This document shows positions 6,745 to 13,959 of a stretch of 53,157 nucleotides of DNA, in pieces. The stretch spans positions 1 through 53,157 of the forward strand of contig CAJJUC010000001.1 of the NCBI GenBank assembly GCA_905195005.1, given 5' to 3'. The translations under genes were made by a program, and so were the position numbers. Source of the DNA: an uncultured Eubacteriales bacterium. GTDB taxonomy: Bacteria > Bacillota > Clostridia > UMGS1883. The notes beneath the pieces are model-generated. The model did not search any database and was not told the DNA's origin. It saw only the letters and a list, made by a program, of their open reading frames with translations. The number at the start of each line of letters is the position of its first letter. The stretch's first letter is position 1.

Positions 6745-7659
6745 TTATAACACTCCGCTGCCGTCCTGCCTTTCACCGTAACCGCCGTAATATATCGTTT
6801 CGCTCGTTCCGTCACTGTATTCAAGCTTGATTGTATCAAGAACAACGGCTTCGCACAAAGAGGAATATGCCTCGGGCAGATCATTTTGTCCTGTAAAATT
6901 CACAAGCCATTCTCCCGGATAAACAGGACCGACCAGCCTCCTCTCAAAATAACTTTGTCCGCTGACAATATCATACGCCGGATCACCCACAGGATTATAC
7001 ATATAGTATGTAGTTGTAAAATAATTTATCGTCTTGTTTGTATTATTCAATGCCGACCAGCGCACGCGGACGCCGTTGGCGCTGTCAAGCTTGAAATACA
7101 ATCCGTTGGGAATAGCCGACGGATTATCGCCGGGTATTAGCGACGGCGGACTTATTTTATAATTCAATCCATCATAGATATCGAGGCGCAGCCGCCGTAT
7201 ACGATTGTCATAAGCAACACTTCCGAACACATTCAGGGCATCGAAGCGCAGAACCGTCTGACCGTCAATATTAAAGCTCGGCACCCAATTCCCGTTAATA
7301 TACGTTTGAATATCCGTTTTGAGAACATCGTTTGCTTTTGTTCCCACAAGCACCTTCGGGATTTTCGGCGCAATATATGTGCTTGCGACATTATTGCTTC
7401 CGTTTCTGCTGATTGACAATGTGCGTGCCTCGCTGCTCCAAACTACGTCAAAGCCGTAATTTCTTAAGTCCTCGGCAACCACAACCGTGTTCCCGTCAAG
7501 ATTAAAGGACGCAATGTTATAATCGTTTATCGACGCTATTATGTCTGTATAGACGGTCTCCCCGATTATTTCGGCAGCGCTTACCCTTACCGAAGCAAGA
7601 AAAAGCAATATTGCTGCACAGCCGCACAGCTTGGCAGCTTTTTTTAATTTTTCCTGCAT
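6745..7659 (-). CDS. Secreted stalk-domain (copper amine oxidase N-like) protein
   Basis: A 304-residue exported protein. Residues 1-28 form a signal peptide (KKAAKLCGCAAILLFLAS with cleavage near VSA-AE). Residues 35-165 contain two repeats of the stalk / copper-amine-oxidase-N type (NDYNIASFNLDGNTVVVAEDL, then WVPSFNIDGQTVLRFDAL), common on clostridial surface proteins. Residues 185-300 look like a beta-sandwich (GLYFKLDSANGVRVRW, YYMYNPVGDPAYD). There is no enzyme motif or anchor, so it is probably released or loosely held. The upstream region contains its promoter overlapped by a perfect palindrome and the divergent ribbon-helix-helix gene at 7771. Substrate or partner is unknown. Confidence 0.65.
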   Translation of the reverse strand: MQEKLKKAAKLCGCAAILLFLASVRVSAAEIIGETVYTDIIASINDYNIASFNLDGNTVVVAEDLRNYGFDVVWSSEARTLSISRNGSNNVASTYIAPKIPKVLVGTKANDVLKTDIQTYINGNWVPSFNIDGQTVLRFDALNVFGSVAYDNRIRRLRLDIYDGLNYKISPPSLIPGDNPSAIPNGLYFKLDSANGVRVRWSALNNTNKTINYFTTTYYMYNPVGDPAYDIVSGQSYFERRLVGPVYPGEWLVNFTGQNDLPEAYSSLCEAVVLDTIKLEYSDGTSETIYYGGYGERQDGSGVL

Positions 7660-7688
7660 AAAATCCCCTCCGCATCATATGTTAATTA

Positions 7689-7711
7689 ATATGTTATATA
7701 TTATAACATAT
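7689..7711. promoter_or_regulatory. Palindrome between divergent genes, candidate operator
   Basis: ATATGTTATA, 3 nt, TATAACATAT: a perfect 10-bp inverted repeat overlapping the -10 box of the leftward promoter and lying just upstream of the rightward -10 (TATAAT, 7732-7737). A likely site for the ribbon-helix-helix product at 7771. Confidence 0.5.
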
Positions 7712-7729
7712 ATTATTTCCCATTGTCAA
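7700..7729 (-). promoter_or_regulatory. Promoter of the secreted stalk-domain protein
   Basis: Minus-strand TTGACA (7729-7724), 18 bp, TATAAT (7705-7700), about 40 bp before the start codon. Confidence 0.65.
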
Positions 7730-7770
7730 GATATAATAGCTTATATTTGACATGCGCCGGGGGTGGGGTA

Positions 7771-7959
7771 ATGAGAGAAAAGCTTACCATAACCAGAAAA
7801 AATCTGAAAGGCGAGGACGGCTACAAAACATTTTCCATAAGAATCAAAGAAAAAACAGCCGCAAACCTCGACCTGCTTTCGAAGCAAACGAACCGCTCAC
7901 GCAATGAGCTGATAAATCTGCTTTTGGATTATGCAATCGAAAACAGCGAGGTTCTTTAA
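7771..7959 (+). CDS. Ribbon-helix-helix (CopG-type) DNA-binding protein
   Basis: A 62-residue protein from ATG 7771 (behind GGGGGTGGGG; an upstream in-frame start at 7723 has no ribosome site). The beta strand is KTFSIRIKEKT, the first helix AANLDLLSKQTN, and the second RSRNELINLLLDYAIENSE, the standard CopG fold with the Asn-Arg-Ser turn. No partner toxin is adjacent; the gene converges with the HAD phosphatase. It probably binds the palindrome in its own promoter region and so may also control the divergent secreted protein; that is inference. Confidence 0.75.
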   Translation: MREKLTITRKNLKGEDGYKTFSIRIKEKTAANLDLLSKQTNRSRNELINLLLDYAIENSEVL

Positions 7960-7973
7960 ACGGCTGTACACTA

Positions 7974-8609
7974 TCACAGGAGCTCGCGGTAGGATTTGAT
8001 GAAAATATCCGATTCACGCTGCATTTTCTCCGTGCAGGGGGAATCGGGCGCATATATAGCGGTAAAGCGCATATTTGCTTTTCTGACGCCGCTGAGCGCA
8101 ATATGGCTGTCCTCGTACACCATGCAGTCCGCGGGCGGCGTTTCAAGCATTTGTGCGGCTTTAAGGAATATATCCGGTTCATCCTTTCCTTTGCCGACAG
8201 ATGTTGATGATATAATGCAGTCAATATATTTTGACATTCCGCGGCGGACGAGCGCCGCCTTGCAAAGCGGACGCGGACAGTTCGTTGCAATCGCGGTTTT
8301 TATGCCGTTATTCTTCAGCCTGTGCAGATACTCGCGCGCGCCGTCAATCGGCTGCACGGTTGTTATATATTTTATCAGTCCTGCCATGCACCACGAACGC
8401 AAAGCTTTATTTATGTTTATTTCCTTGTAATTATCACGCAGATAAGCGAGCGTTTGTTCCAGCGTTGCATATTTGAATGAATTTGTCAGTTCCGGCGTTA
8501 CCGCAACGCCGTTTTTCTTCGCCCATTCAACGGCAATATTCTGCCACATTCCCATGGAATTGACAAGCGTTCCGTCAAAGTCAAAAATTGCTGCTTTAAA
8601 ATCCACCAC
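7974..8609 (-). CDS. HAD-family phosphatase (beta-phosphoglucomutase-like)
   Basis: A soluble Mg2+-dependent phosphatase, 211 residues. All four HAD motifs are visible: FDFDGTLVNS (nucleophile and acid Asp, residues 9-18), the Thr of AIATNCPRP, the Lys of the GKGKDEPDIF region, and MVYEDSHIAL (metal Asp). The helical cap between motifs I and II is of C1 size, as in PGMB/GPH-type enzymes. Two tandem GTG codons (8609 and 8606) follow GAGGAG; the second has better spacing. The substrate cannot be told from sequence. The gene lies directly downstream of the rplL terminator, where rpoB would often be found, so it is probably a separate unit. Confidence 0.8.
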   Translation of the reverse strand: MVDFKAAIFDFDGTLVNSMGMWQNIAVEWAKKNGVAVTPELTNSFKYATLEQTLAYLRDNYKEININKALRSWCMAGLIKYITTVQPIDGAREYLHRLKNNGIKTAIATNCPRPLCKAALVRRGMSKYIDCIISSTSVGKGKDEPDIFLKAAQMLETPPADCMVYEDSHIALSGVRKANMRFTAIYAPDSPCTEKMQRESDIFIKSYRELL

Positions 8610-8625
8610 AACTCCTCACCCCTTG

Positions 8626-8672
8626 AAAAAGCGGAGGCTGTGGCTAAAGTCCAATTGACTTTAGCCGCAGCC
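8626..8672 (-). terminator. Terminator of the rplKAJL operon
   Basis: On the minus strand GGCTGCGGCTAAAGTC pairs with GACTTTAGCCACAGCC (one mismatch) around AATTG, then TCCG and CTTTTTC. It lies 28 bp after the rplL stop and confirms that no rpoBC follows. Confidence 0.75.
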
Positions 8673-8700
8673 CCTTTTAATGCGATAGGTATAGGTTAAA

Positions 8701-9072
8701 TTACTTAAGTTCAACCTTTGCGCCAACTTCTTCAAGCTGTGCCTTATACTTCTCAGCGTCGTCCTTAGCAACACCCTCTTTAAGAGTTGTGGGTGCGCCG
8801 TCAACAGCAGCCTTTGCTTCCTTAAGGCCAAGACCTGTGATTTCACGAACGATCTTTATAACCTTAATCTTCTCTGCGCCTGCTTCTGCAAGTACAACGT
8901 CAAAGTCAGTCTTTTCCTCAGCTGCTGCGCCGCCCTCTGCACCTGCTGCCATAACTGCAACGGGAGCTGCTGCGCTTACGCCGAATTCTTCCTCCATAGC
9001 CTTTACAAGGTCAGCTACTTCGAGGAGCTTTAATTCTTTAATTTCAGCAATGATTTCTTCAATCTTACTCAT
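8701..9072 (-). CDS. rplL: 50S ribosomal protein L7/L12
   Basis: Stalk protein of the large subunit that recruits translation GTPases. 123 residues: an N-terminal dimerisation helix pair (IEEIIAEIKELKLLEVADLV), an Ala-rich hinge (about 33-52) and the conserved C-terminal domain ending KAQLEEVGAKVELK, with KIVREITGLGLKEAKAAVD. It is the last gene of its operon, 38 bp after rplJ, with a strong AGGAGG site, and is closed by the hairpin at 8636-8672. Confidence 0.98.
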   Translation of the reverse strand: MSKIEEIIAEIKELKLLEVADLVKAMEEEFGVSAAAPVAVMAAGAEGGAAAEEKTDFDVVLAEAGAEKIKVIKIVREITGLGLKEAKAAVDGAPTTLKEGVAKDDAEKYKAQLEEVGAKVELK

Positions 9073-9110
9073 TGTTTCTTTCCTCCTAATATTTCGTTTT
9101 AAATTTGTTC

Positions 9111-9704
9111 TTATTCTGCTGCGGGTGCGCTTTCAGCCGGAGCTTCTGCTGCTTCCGCGGGAGCCTCTGCCGGAGCTTCCTCCGCCTTCTCAACCTTAAT
9201 GTCGGCCGGTTCTACGCCGTTATCAACAAGCGCCTGCAATGTGCGGACAAGATTGCTGATGGGAGCGTTCATGCTGCCGAGCATTTTAGCAAGAAGAGTT
9301 TCACGGTTGGGCGTTGCTGCGAGCTTCTTGATTTCTTCAAGAGCAAGCACCTTTCCGTCCAAAAAACCTGCCTTGATTTCAAGCTGCTCGTTATCCTTTG
9401 CAAAATCTGCAATAACCTTAGCGGGTGCAACCTCATCCGTCATGCTGATTGCAAGAGATGTTGGGCCGTTAAGGATAGGATCAAGCTCATCAAAGCCAAC
9501 TTCCTTTGCTGCAAAGCGTGTAAGGGTATTCTTTACAACCTTATACTCAACGCCTGCCTCACGAAGCTTGTTACGAAGCTTTGTATCCTGTTCAACCGTA
9601 AGACCGCAATAGTCAACGAAAACGCCGGAAACGGCAGTCTTAAGCTGTTCTGAAAGAGCGGATACAATCTGCTTCTTTTCATCGAGAATTTTCTGACTTG
9701 GCAT
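9111..9704 (-). CDS. rplJ: 50S ribosomal protein L10
   Basis: Anchors L7/L12 to 23S rRNA and is the usual autoregulator of rplJL. The L10 core is clear (FVDYCGLTVEQDTKLRN, EYKVVKNTLTRFA, GPTSLAISMTDEVAPAKV, KMLGSMNAPISNLVRTLQAL). At 197 residues it is longer than usual (about 165-175), because of a C-terminal tail of about 30 residues made almost only of Ala, Glu and Pro. Expression is probably controlled by the L10 leader just upstream (9719-9820). Confidence 0.97.
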   Translation of the reverse strand: MPSQKILDEKKQIVSALSEQLKTAVSGVFVDYCGLTVEQDTKLRNKLREAGVEYKVVKNTLTRFAAKEVGFDELDPILNGPTSLAISMTDEVAPAKVIADFAKDNEQLEIKAGFLDGKVLALEEIKKLAATPNRETLLAKMLGSMNAPISNLVRTLQALVDNGVEPADIKVEKAEEAPAEAPAEAAEAPAESAPAAE

Positions 9705-9718
9705 ATTCTCACCTCACA

Positions 9719-9820
9719 ATAAAAAATAAAAGGGATTCTCTGTCCATAGACACAAAGAATCCCGGTATTTCGGAAAAAATTCCTCGGCAGGACTTACTGT
9801 CGCCTGCTGTCTATGGAAAA
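9719..9820 (-). promoter_or_regulatory. Ribosomal protein L10 leader with intrinsic terminator
   Basis: The 152-bp gap between rplA and rplJ holds an attenuator. In the RNA, CCATAGAC (9816-9809) can pair with GTCTATGG (9751-9744), closing a multi-branched fold that contains AGCAGGCGACAG and TCCTGCCGAGG, the L10-binding elements of Firmicutes leaders. The same GTCTATGG lies in the loop of a terminator hairpin (GGGATTCT / AGAATCCC, 9732-9763) followed by TTTTATTTTTT. The two folds exclude each other, so L10 binding would decide termination before rplJ. Confidence 0.8.
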
Positions 9821-9856
9821 TATATAATCAAGCGGTTTATCCGCCCGACAACTGAA

Positions 9857-10549
9857 TTAAACGAGCTTAGCGCTGTTAATCTTTATTCCGGGGCCCATTG
9901 TGCTGGCAACGGAAATACTTCTGATATACTGACCCTTTGCAGCAGCCGGCTTAGCCTTCATAATAGCCGCAACGAGAACATCGTAGTTTTCCTTGAGCTT
10001 TGCTGCGCCGAAAGAAGCCTTACCGATGGGGCAGTGAATGATATTTGTCTTATCAAGACGGTATTCAATCTTACCTGCTTTGACATCGTTTACAGCCTTT
10101 GCAACATCCATGCTTACCGTACCTGCCTTAGGGTTCGGCATGAGACCCTTAGGTCCGAGGATTCTTGCAATTCTTCCGACAACACCCATCATATCGGGAG
10201 TTGCGATAACAACATCGAAATCAAGCCAGTTTTCTTTCTGAATCTTTTCGATGTATTCTTCCGCACCGACATAGTCGGCGCCTGCAGCTTTCGCTTCGTT
10301 CTCCTTCTCGCCTTTTGCGAAAACAAGCACGCGAACCTTCTTACCTGTTCCGTTGGGAAGAACGACAGCGCCTCTTACCTGCTGATCCGCGTGACGTGAG
10401 TCAACGCCCAGCTTTGCATGAAATTCGATTGTTTCATCGAATTTTGCGCTTGCAGTCTTTACAACAAGGTCAAGAGCTTCGGCAGCGTCATACTGCTTAC
10501 CGGCTTCAATAAGCTTTGCGCCGGTCATATATTTCTTACCATGTTTCAT
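9857..10549 (-). CDS. rplA: 50S ribosomal protein L1
   Basis: Binds 23S rRNA at the L1 stalk and helps release E-site tRNA. 230 residues, normal length. Family blocks seen are KTASAKFDETIEFHAKLGVD, VVLPNGTGKKVRVLVFAKG, ILGPKGLMPNPKAGTVS and DKTNIIHCPIGKASF. It follows rplK after 53 bp with an AGGAGG site and precedes the L10 leader. Confidence 0.98.
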   Translation of the reverse strand: MKHGKKYMTGAKLIEAGKQYDAAEALDLVVKTASAKFDETIEFHAKLGVDSRHADQQVRGAVVLPNGTGKKVRVLVFAKGEKENEAKAAGADYVGAEEYIEKIQKENWLDFDVVIATPDMMGVVGRIARILGPKGLMPNPKAGTVSMDVAKAVNDVKAGKIEYRLDKTNIIHCPIGKASFGAAKLKENYDVLVAAIMKAKPAAAKGQYIRSISVASTMGPGIKINSAKLV

Positions 10550-10602
10550 ACTGTTACCTCCTTGTGGTTAACCGGGGTTCTGCCCCTCCCACTTTCTTTG
10601 AA

Positions 10603-11028
10603 TCATTCCTCGACGGTTACGCCCATGCTTCTTGCCGTACCTGCGATCATGCTCATAGCAGCTTCAATGCTTGCAGCATTAAGGTCGGGCATCTTTGTTT
10701 CGGCGATCTGACGAAGATCGTCCTTCTTGAGCTGAGCAACCTTTGTTTTGTTCGGCACGCCGCTTCCGCTTTCAATCTTGCAAGCCTTTTTAATAAGGAC
10801 TGCTGCCGGCGGAGTCTTTGTTACGAATGAGAAAGATCTGTCCGCATAAACAGTGATAACAACAGGGATAATAAGCCCTGCGTCCTTTGCGGTTCTTTCG
10901 TTAAATTCCTTGGTGAACTGCACAATGTTTACGCCGTGCTGACCGAGCGCCGGACCTACCGGAGGAGCCGGCGTAGCCTTTCCTGCGGGAATTTGCAATT
11001 TGATGTAACCTTCAATTTTCTGAGCCAT
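10603..11028 (-). CDS. rplK: 50S ribosomal protein L11
   Basis: Forms the GTPase-associated centre with 23S rRNA and is needed for the stringent response through RelA. 141 residues from the ATG at 11028, which follows AGGAGGTGCAAAACC; a longer in-frame extension upstream has no ribosome site. Conserved stretches: KLQIPAGKATPAPPVGPALG, GVNIVQFTKEFN and GTARSMGVTVEE. Confidence 0.98.
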   Translation of the reverse strand: MAQKIEGYIKLQIPAGKATPAPPVGPALGQHGVNIVQFTKEFNERTAKDAGLIIPVVITVYADRSFSFVTKTPPAAVLIKKACKIESGSGVPNKTKVAQLKKDDLRQIAETKMPDLNAASIEAAMSMIAGTARSMGVTVEE

Positions 11029-11118
11029 GGTTTTGCACCTCCTTAGAGAAAAAAATGTGGTGTTAGCGGGGAAATACCCTCCCACCTATATAACAAGCAT
11101 AACTGCCTATTATCATAA

Positions 11119-11646
11119 TCAATCCAGCGGTTCAACCTGGTAGAAATCAAACTCTACCTGCATTTCTCTGCCGCCGAACATTGTTACCATAACGTTTATT
11201 TTACGTTTTTCGGCATTTATTTCGAGAACCTCACCCATAAAGCCCTCCATGCTGCCGTCGGTTATGCGCACCGTGTCGCCGACATTAATTCCGATGTCGG
11301 GTACGCTCGTTTCAACGCCCATGCGCTCAACCTCACTGTCAGACAGGGGAACAGGCTTGCTTCCCGGACCGACAAAGCCCGTACAGCCGCGCGTGTTGCG
11401 CACGATATACCAGCTTTCATCCGTCATAACCATTTTCAAAAACACATATCCGGGATAAATTTTGCGCGAAACAGCTTTCTTTACACCGTTTTCGTTTTCC
11501 TCAACAGTTTCTTCCGTGGGGATTGCAACCTCAGCGATAAGATTTGACAGATTGCGGTTTTCAACGGTTTTTTCTATGCTGTCCTTAACCTTGTTTTCAT
11601 ACCCCGAATAGGTGTGGGCAACGTACCACTTAAATTCTGCACTCAT
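11119..11646 (-). CDS. nusG: Transcription termination/antitermination protein NusG
   Basis: Binds the RNA polymerase clamp and affects pausing and Rho-type termination. 175 residues: NGN domain with WYVAHTYSGYENKVKDSIEK (residues 7-26) and YPGYVFLKMVM, then the KOW domain with GDTVRITDGSMEGFMGEVLEI. Normal length. It lies 40 bp after secE and 90 bp before rplK in the conserved secE-nusG-rplK order. Confidence 0.97.
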   Translation of the reverse strand: MSAEFKWYVAHTYSGYENKVKDSIEKTVENRNLSNLIAEVAIPTEETVEENENGVKKAVSRKIYPGYVFLKMVMTDESWYIVRNTRGCTGFVGPGSKPVPLSDSEVERMGVETSVPDIGINVGDTVRITDGSMEGFMGEVLEINAEKRKINVMVTMFGGREMQVEFDFYQVEPLD

Positions 11647-11687
11647 AATTTGCCGGGCGGCTTCGCCCTTCCCCCCTTATTTCAAAA

Positions 11688-11900
11688 TCAACCGAGAATC
11701 ATCTTGCTGAGTGAAATAAAGAGCGAATCAAGACCGAAGATAATCAGTCCGACAACGATAAGAGCCGCAATAACAATACCTGTGTTGTTGAAAAGCTGCT
11801 TTCTTGTCGGCCAAACGACTTTTTTCAATTCCGATTTAGTGGCTTTAAACGACTTCCCCACGCGGGCGAAAAATCCTTCTTTTTTAACGGTTTCTCCCAT
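11688..11900 (-). CDS. secE: Preprotein translocase subunit SecE
   Basis: Small essential partner of SecY in the Sec channel. 70 residues from ATG 11900, six bases after GAGGGTG. It shows the amphipathic ATKSELKKVVWPTRKQL segment that lies along the membrane, then one membrane span (GIVIAALIVVGLIIFGLDSL). It sits between rpmG (15 bp) and nusG. Confidence 0.95.
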   Translation of the reverse strand: MGETVKKEGFFARVGKSFKATKSELKKVVWPTRKQLFNNTGIVIAALIVVGLIIFGLDSLFISLSKMILG

Positions 11901-11915
11901 TACATTCACCCTCTA

Positions 11916-12065
11916 TTACTTAGATTCTTTGTGCAGCGTGTGCTTGCGGCAGAAAGGACAATACTTGTTCATTTCAATTCTGTCAGGGTCGTTTTTCTTA
12001 TTTTTCATAGTATTGTAATTACGCTGCTTGCACTCTGTGCACGCCATTGTGATTTTAACTCTCAT
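11916..12065 (-). CDS. rpmG: 50S ribosomal protein L33
   Basis: 49 residues from ATG 12065 (after GGGAGG). MRVKITMACTECKQRNY and NKYCPFCRKHTLHKE give the zinc-binding CxxC pairs, so this is the zinc-containing (C+) L33 form. It is the first gene of the secE-nusG-rplKAJL unit. No tRNA-Trp follows it. Confidence 0.96.
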   Translation of the reverse strand: MRVKITMACTECKQRNYNTMKNKKNDPDRIEMNKYCPFCRKHTLHKESK

Positions 12066-12137
12066 AACTGCGCCTCCCGAGAAAAATTTACCCGCCTTCA
12101 TTGCACATAAAAAAAACCTTCACAGCGAGGTATTATT

Positions 12138-12166
12138 AATTTACCACATATAAGACGGCTTGTCAA
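12138..12166 (-). promoter_or_regulatory. Promoter of the rpmG-secE-nusG-rplKAJL unit
   Basis: Minus-strand TTGACA (12166-12161), 17 bp, TAAATT (12143-12138). The leader of about 65 nt contains ACCT...AGGT before a run of eight T, too weak a hairpin to call a terminator. Confidence 0.65.
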
Positions 12167-12212
12167 TAGTTTTTGAAAAATTTCTTGGCAAATTCAGCCG
12201 AAACAGTCGAAT

Positions 12213-12974
12213 TTATGCCAAAATCAGCTTTGTGTCCGATTCCTCGAGCCGTTTTTCCCAATGTGCGTCAAGCGGCTTTTCCGATACAAAGTAATCGATA
12301 TCGTCAAATGCCGCAAGCTTTGCAAAGCCCACACGGTCAAGCTTTGTATGCTCGCACACATATATTTTTGTCTGCGAATTTTCAATCATGCATTTTTTCA
12401 TTGCACATTCCCGCTCGTTGCTGTCAAGAATCCCTGCCTCGGCGGTTACGCCGCGCGAGCTGAAGAACAGCTTGTTGGCAAAATAATTTTCCCTGATTGC
12501 CGATTCGGCAAGGCTGCCGACAAAGGAGCGGCTGCCGCCGACAAGTCCGCCGGTTCCGATAACGCGTATATCGGTGCAGCCGGAAAGCTCGGCAATGGTT
12601 TCGAGCGAATTGGTGACAACGGTGATGTTTCTCATTGTTTTAAGCTCGCGCGCTATATAAAAGGTAGTTGTTGACGCGTCAAGAAAAATCGTGTCGCCGG
12701 GAGAAACAAGCTCTGCCGCGGCGCGCGCTACCAGCTCCTTGCCGGCAACATTAAGCTTTTTGCGTTTTTCAAGCGACGGCTCGTGCTTATTGTCGTCAAC
12801 GGGAACGGCTCCGCCGTGCGTTCTGAGCAAAAGCTCCTGTTTTTCAAGCTTCTCGAGATCCCTGCGGACGGTTTCCTCCGCAACGTTGAAATCGGCGCTT
12901 AATTTACTTACCTGAACGGCGCCGTTTTCGCGCAGAAGCTCAACTATTTTTTTCTGTCTTTCTATGGCAAACAA
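12213..12974 (-). CDS. DeoR-family regulator, probable controller of the BMC locus
   Basis: A 253-residue DeoR/GlpR-type repressor. Residues 1-57 form the winged helix (ERQKKIVELLRENGAVQVSK, then NVAEETVRRDLEKLEK and the wing LLLRTHGGAV). The rest is the DeoR C-terminal sensor that binds phosphorylated sugars (GDTIFLDASTTTFYIARELK, NITVVTNSLETIAELS, KLFFSSRGVTAEAGILDSN). The start is TTG 12974 behind AAGGAGGG. It is the last gene downstream of pduL in the same orientation. Fuculose-1-P, rhamnulose-1-P or DHAP are likely inducers, by analogy with FucR-type DeoR proteins; this is inference. Candidate operators are the phased repeats at both BMC promoters and the inverted repeat at 12998-13030. 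Confidence 0.85.
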   Translation of the reverse strand: MFAIERQKKIVELLRENGAVQVSKLSADFNVAEETVRRDLEKLEKQELLLRTHGGAVPVDDNKHEPSLEKRKKLNVAGKELVARAAAELVSPGDTIFLDASTTTFYIARELKTMRNITVVTNSLETIAELSGCTDIRVIGTGGLVGGSRSFVGSLAESAIRENYFANKLFFSSRGVTAEAGILDSNERECAMKKCMIENSQTKIYVCEHTKLDRVGFAKLAAFDDIDYFVSEKPLDAHWEKRLEESDTKLILA

Positions 12975-12997
12975 GTTTTTCCCTCCTTATATCCGAC

Positions 12998-13030
12998 GAG
13001 CGGTAAATTGCGTATACCAATTTACCGCTC
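12998..13030. repeat. Inverted repeat between pduL and deoR
   Basis: GAGCGGTAAATT, 9 nt, AATTTACCGCTC: a perfect 12-bp inverted repeat. No T-run follows on the deoR side, so it is a poor terminator. An mRNA-stabilising hairpin, or an operator for autoregulation of deoR, fits better. Confidence 0.55.
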
Positions 13031-13045
13031 ATATAATGTACTTAT

Positions 13046-13678
13046 TTATTTTTTTATAAGCGTTACCATATCGCCGTTCCTGAGCCCGGCGCTGTTTGCG
13101 TCGTCAGTGTCGATATGCATTTCAACGTTGAAGTCGTCGCGCACTCTTATCTGCACATCGTAAAACTTGGTTGTTTTCTCTTTTCCGTGGCAAAGCACAT
13201 CAACGTAATCGCCGTCCTTAAGCTCATGAGCCGCAGCATATTCGGGCGTCAGATGAATATGCCTGTTTGCAATTATAACGCCTTCCTTTAAATATATGCT
13301 TCCCTTTGGACCGACAACAACTATTCTTTCGCTGCCCTCAATGTGACCCGATGGGCGAACCGGAGGGCTGACCTTAAGAATGAACGTGTCCGTTCTTGAA
13401 ATTTCAACCTGTGTGTTCTTGCGCACAGGTCCGAGCACTCTTACTCTTTCAATCGCCTTGAGCGACGGACCGACAAGCGTTACAAGCTCTTCGGAGGCAT
13501 ATTCGCGCCCCATGAGTTGCTTTTTCTTCGTAAGCTCGTAGCCCTTCCCGAAAAGGATATCGAGATGCTCCCGTGAAAGGTGGATGTGGCGCTGAGAAAC
13601 ACCGATTTTCACTTCGCCTTGGTTTACATATTCACTTGCCGCCTTGCGGACAATGTTTTCAATTTCTTTTATATCCAT
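13046..13678 (-). CDS. pduL: Phosphate propanoyltransferase PduL
   Basis: Converts propionyl-CoA and phosphate to propionyl-phosphate and free CoA, recycling CoA inside the microcompartment. 210 residues, two related beta-barrels with the zinc-ligand motifs VSQRHIHLS (about 25-33), ANRHIHLTPE and VEMHIDTDDANS. Residues 1-16 (MDIKEIENIVRKAASEY) form an amphipathic helix like the encapsulation peptides of the neighbouring enzymes. The start overlaps the stop of the upstream shell gene (TAATG), implying coupled translation. No acetate/propionate kinase is in the window. Confidence 0.93.
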   Translation of the reverse strand: MDIKEIENIVRKAASEYVNQGEVKIGVSQRHIHLSREHLDILFGKGYELTKKKQLMGREYASEELVTLVGPSLKAIERVRVLGPVRKNTQVEISRTDTFILKVSPPVRPSGHIEGSERIVVVGPKGSIYLKEGVIIANRHIHLTPEYAAAHELKDGDYVDVLCHGKEKTTKFYDVQIRVRDDFNVEMHIDTDDANSAGLRNGDMVTLIKK

Positions 13679-13959
13679 TATTCATCTACCTCTGTATCAA
13701 AAAACTTCATAAGCTCCTCGTGGGGATTTGCGATAACCTCGCAGCCGTAAACAGTTCCGAGCTTTTCCGCCTCCGCTTTTCCTGCTTCAATGGCTGCCTT
13801 AACAGCCGAAACCTGCCCCATCACCACAAAGGTAACAAGCCTTCCGCCGAGGCGCTTTTCCGAATGAATAATCCGCACCTGCGCCGCTTTAAGCATTGCG
13901 TCCAGACCGCTTATTGCCGCAACAAGACCCTGGATTTCGAGTATTCCGATTGATCTCAT
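13678..13959 (-). CDS. BMC-H shell protein
   Basis: A 93-residue single-domain hexameric shell protein: SIGILEIQGLVAAISGLDAM, then KAAQVRIIHSEKRLGGRLVTF and QVSAVKAAIEAGKAEA, the canonical Pfam BMC order. The loop lining the central pore (the region after IIHSEKRLGGR) differs from that of the two duplicated BMC-H proteins at 17.9-18.6 kb, so its pore is probably of different character. Its start overlaps the previous stop by 4 bp (ATGA), and its stop overlaps pduL. Confidence 0.92.
   Translation of the reverse strand: MRSIGILEIQGLVAAISGLDAMLKAAQVRIIHSEKRLGGRLVTFVVMGQVSAVKAAIEAGKAEAEKLGTVYGCEVIANPHEELMKFFDTEVDE

Noticed and set aside
12105..12130. Attenuator in the rpmG leader
   Set aside because: The stem is only 4 bp before the T-run, too weak to call.
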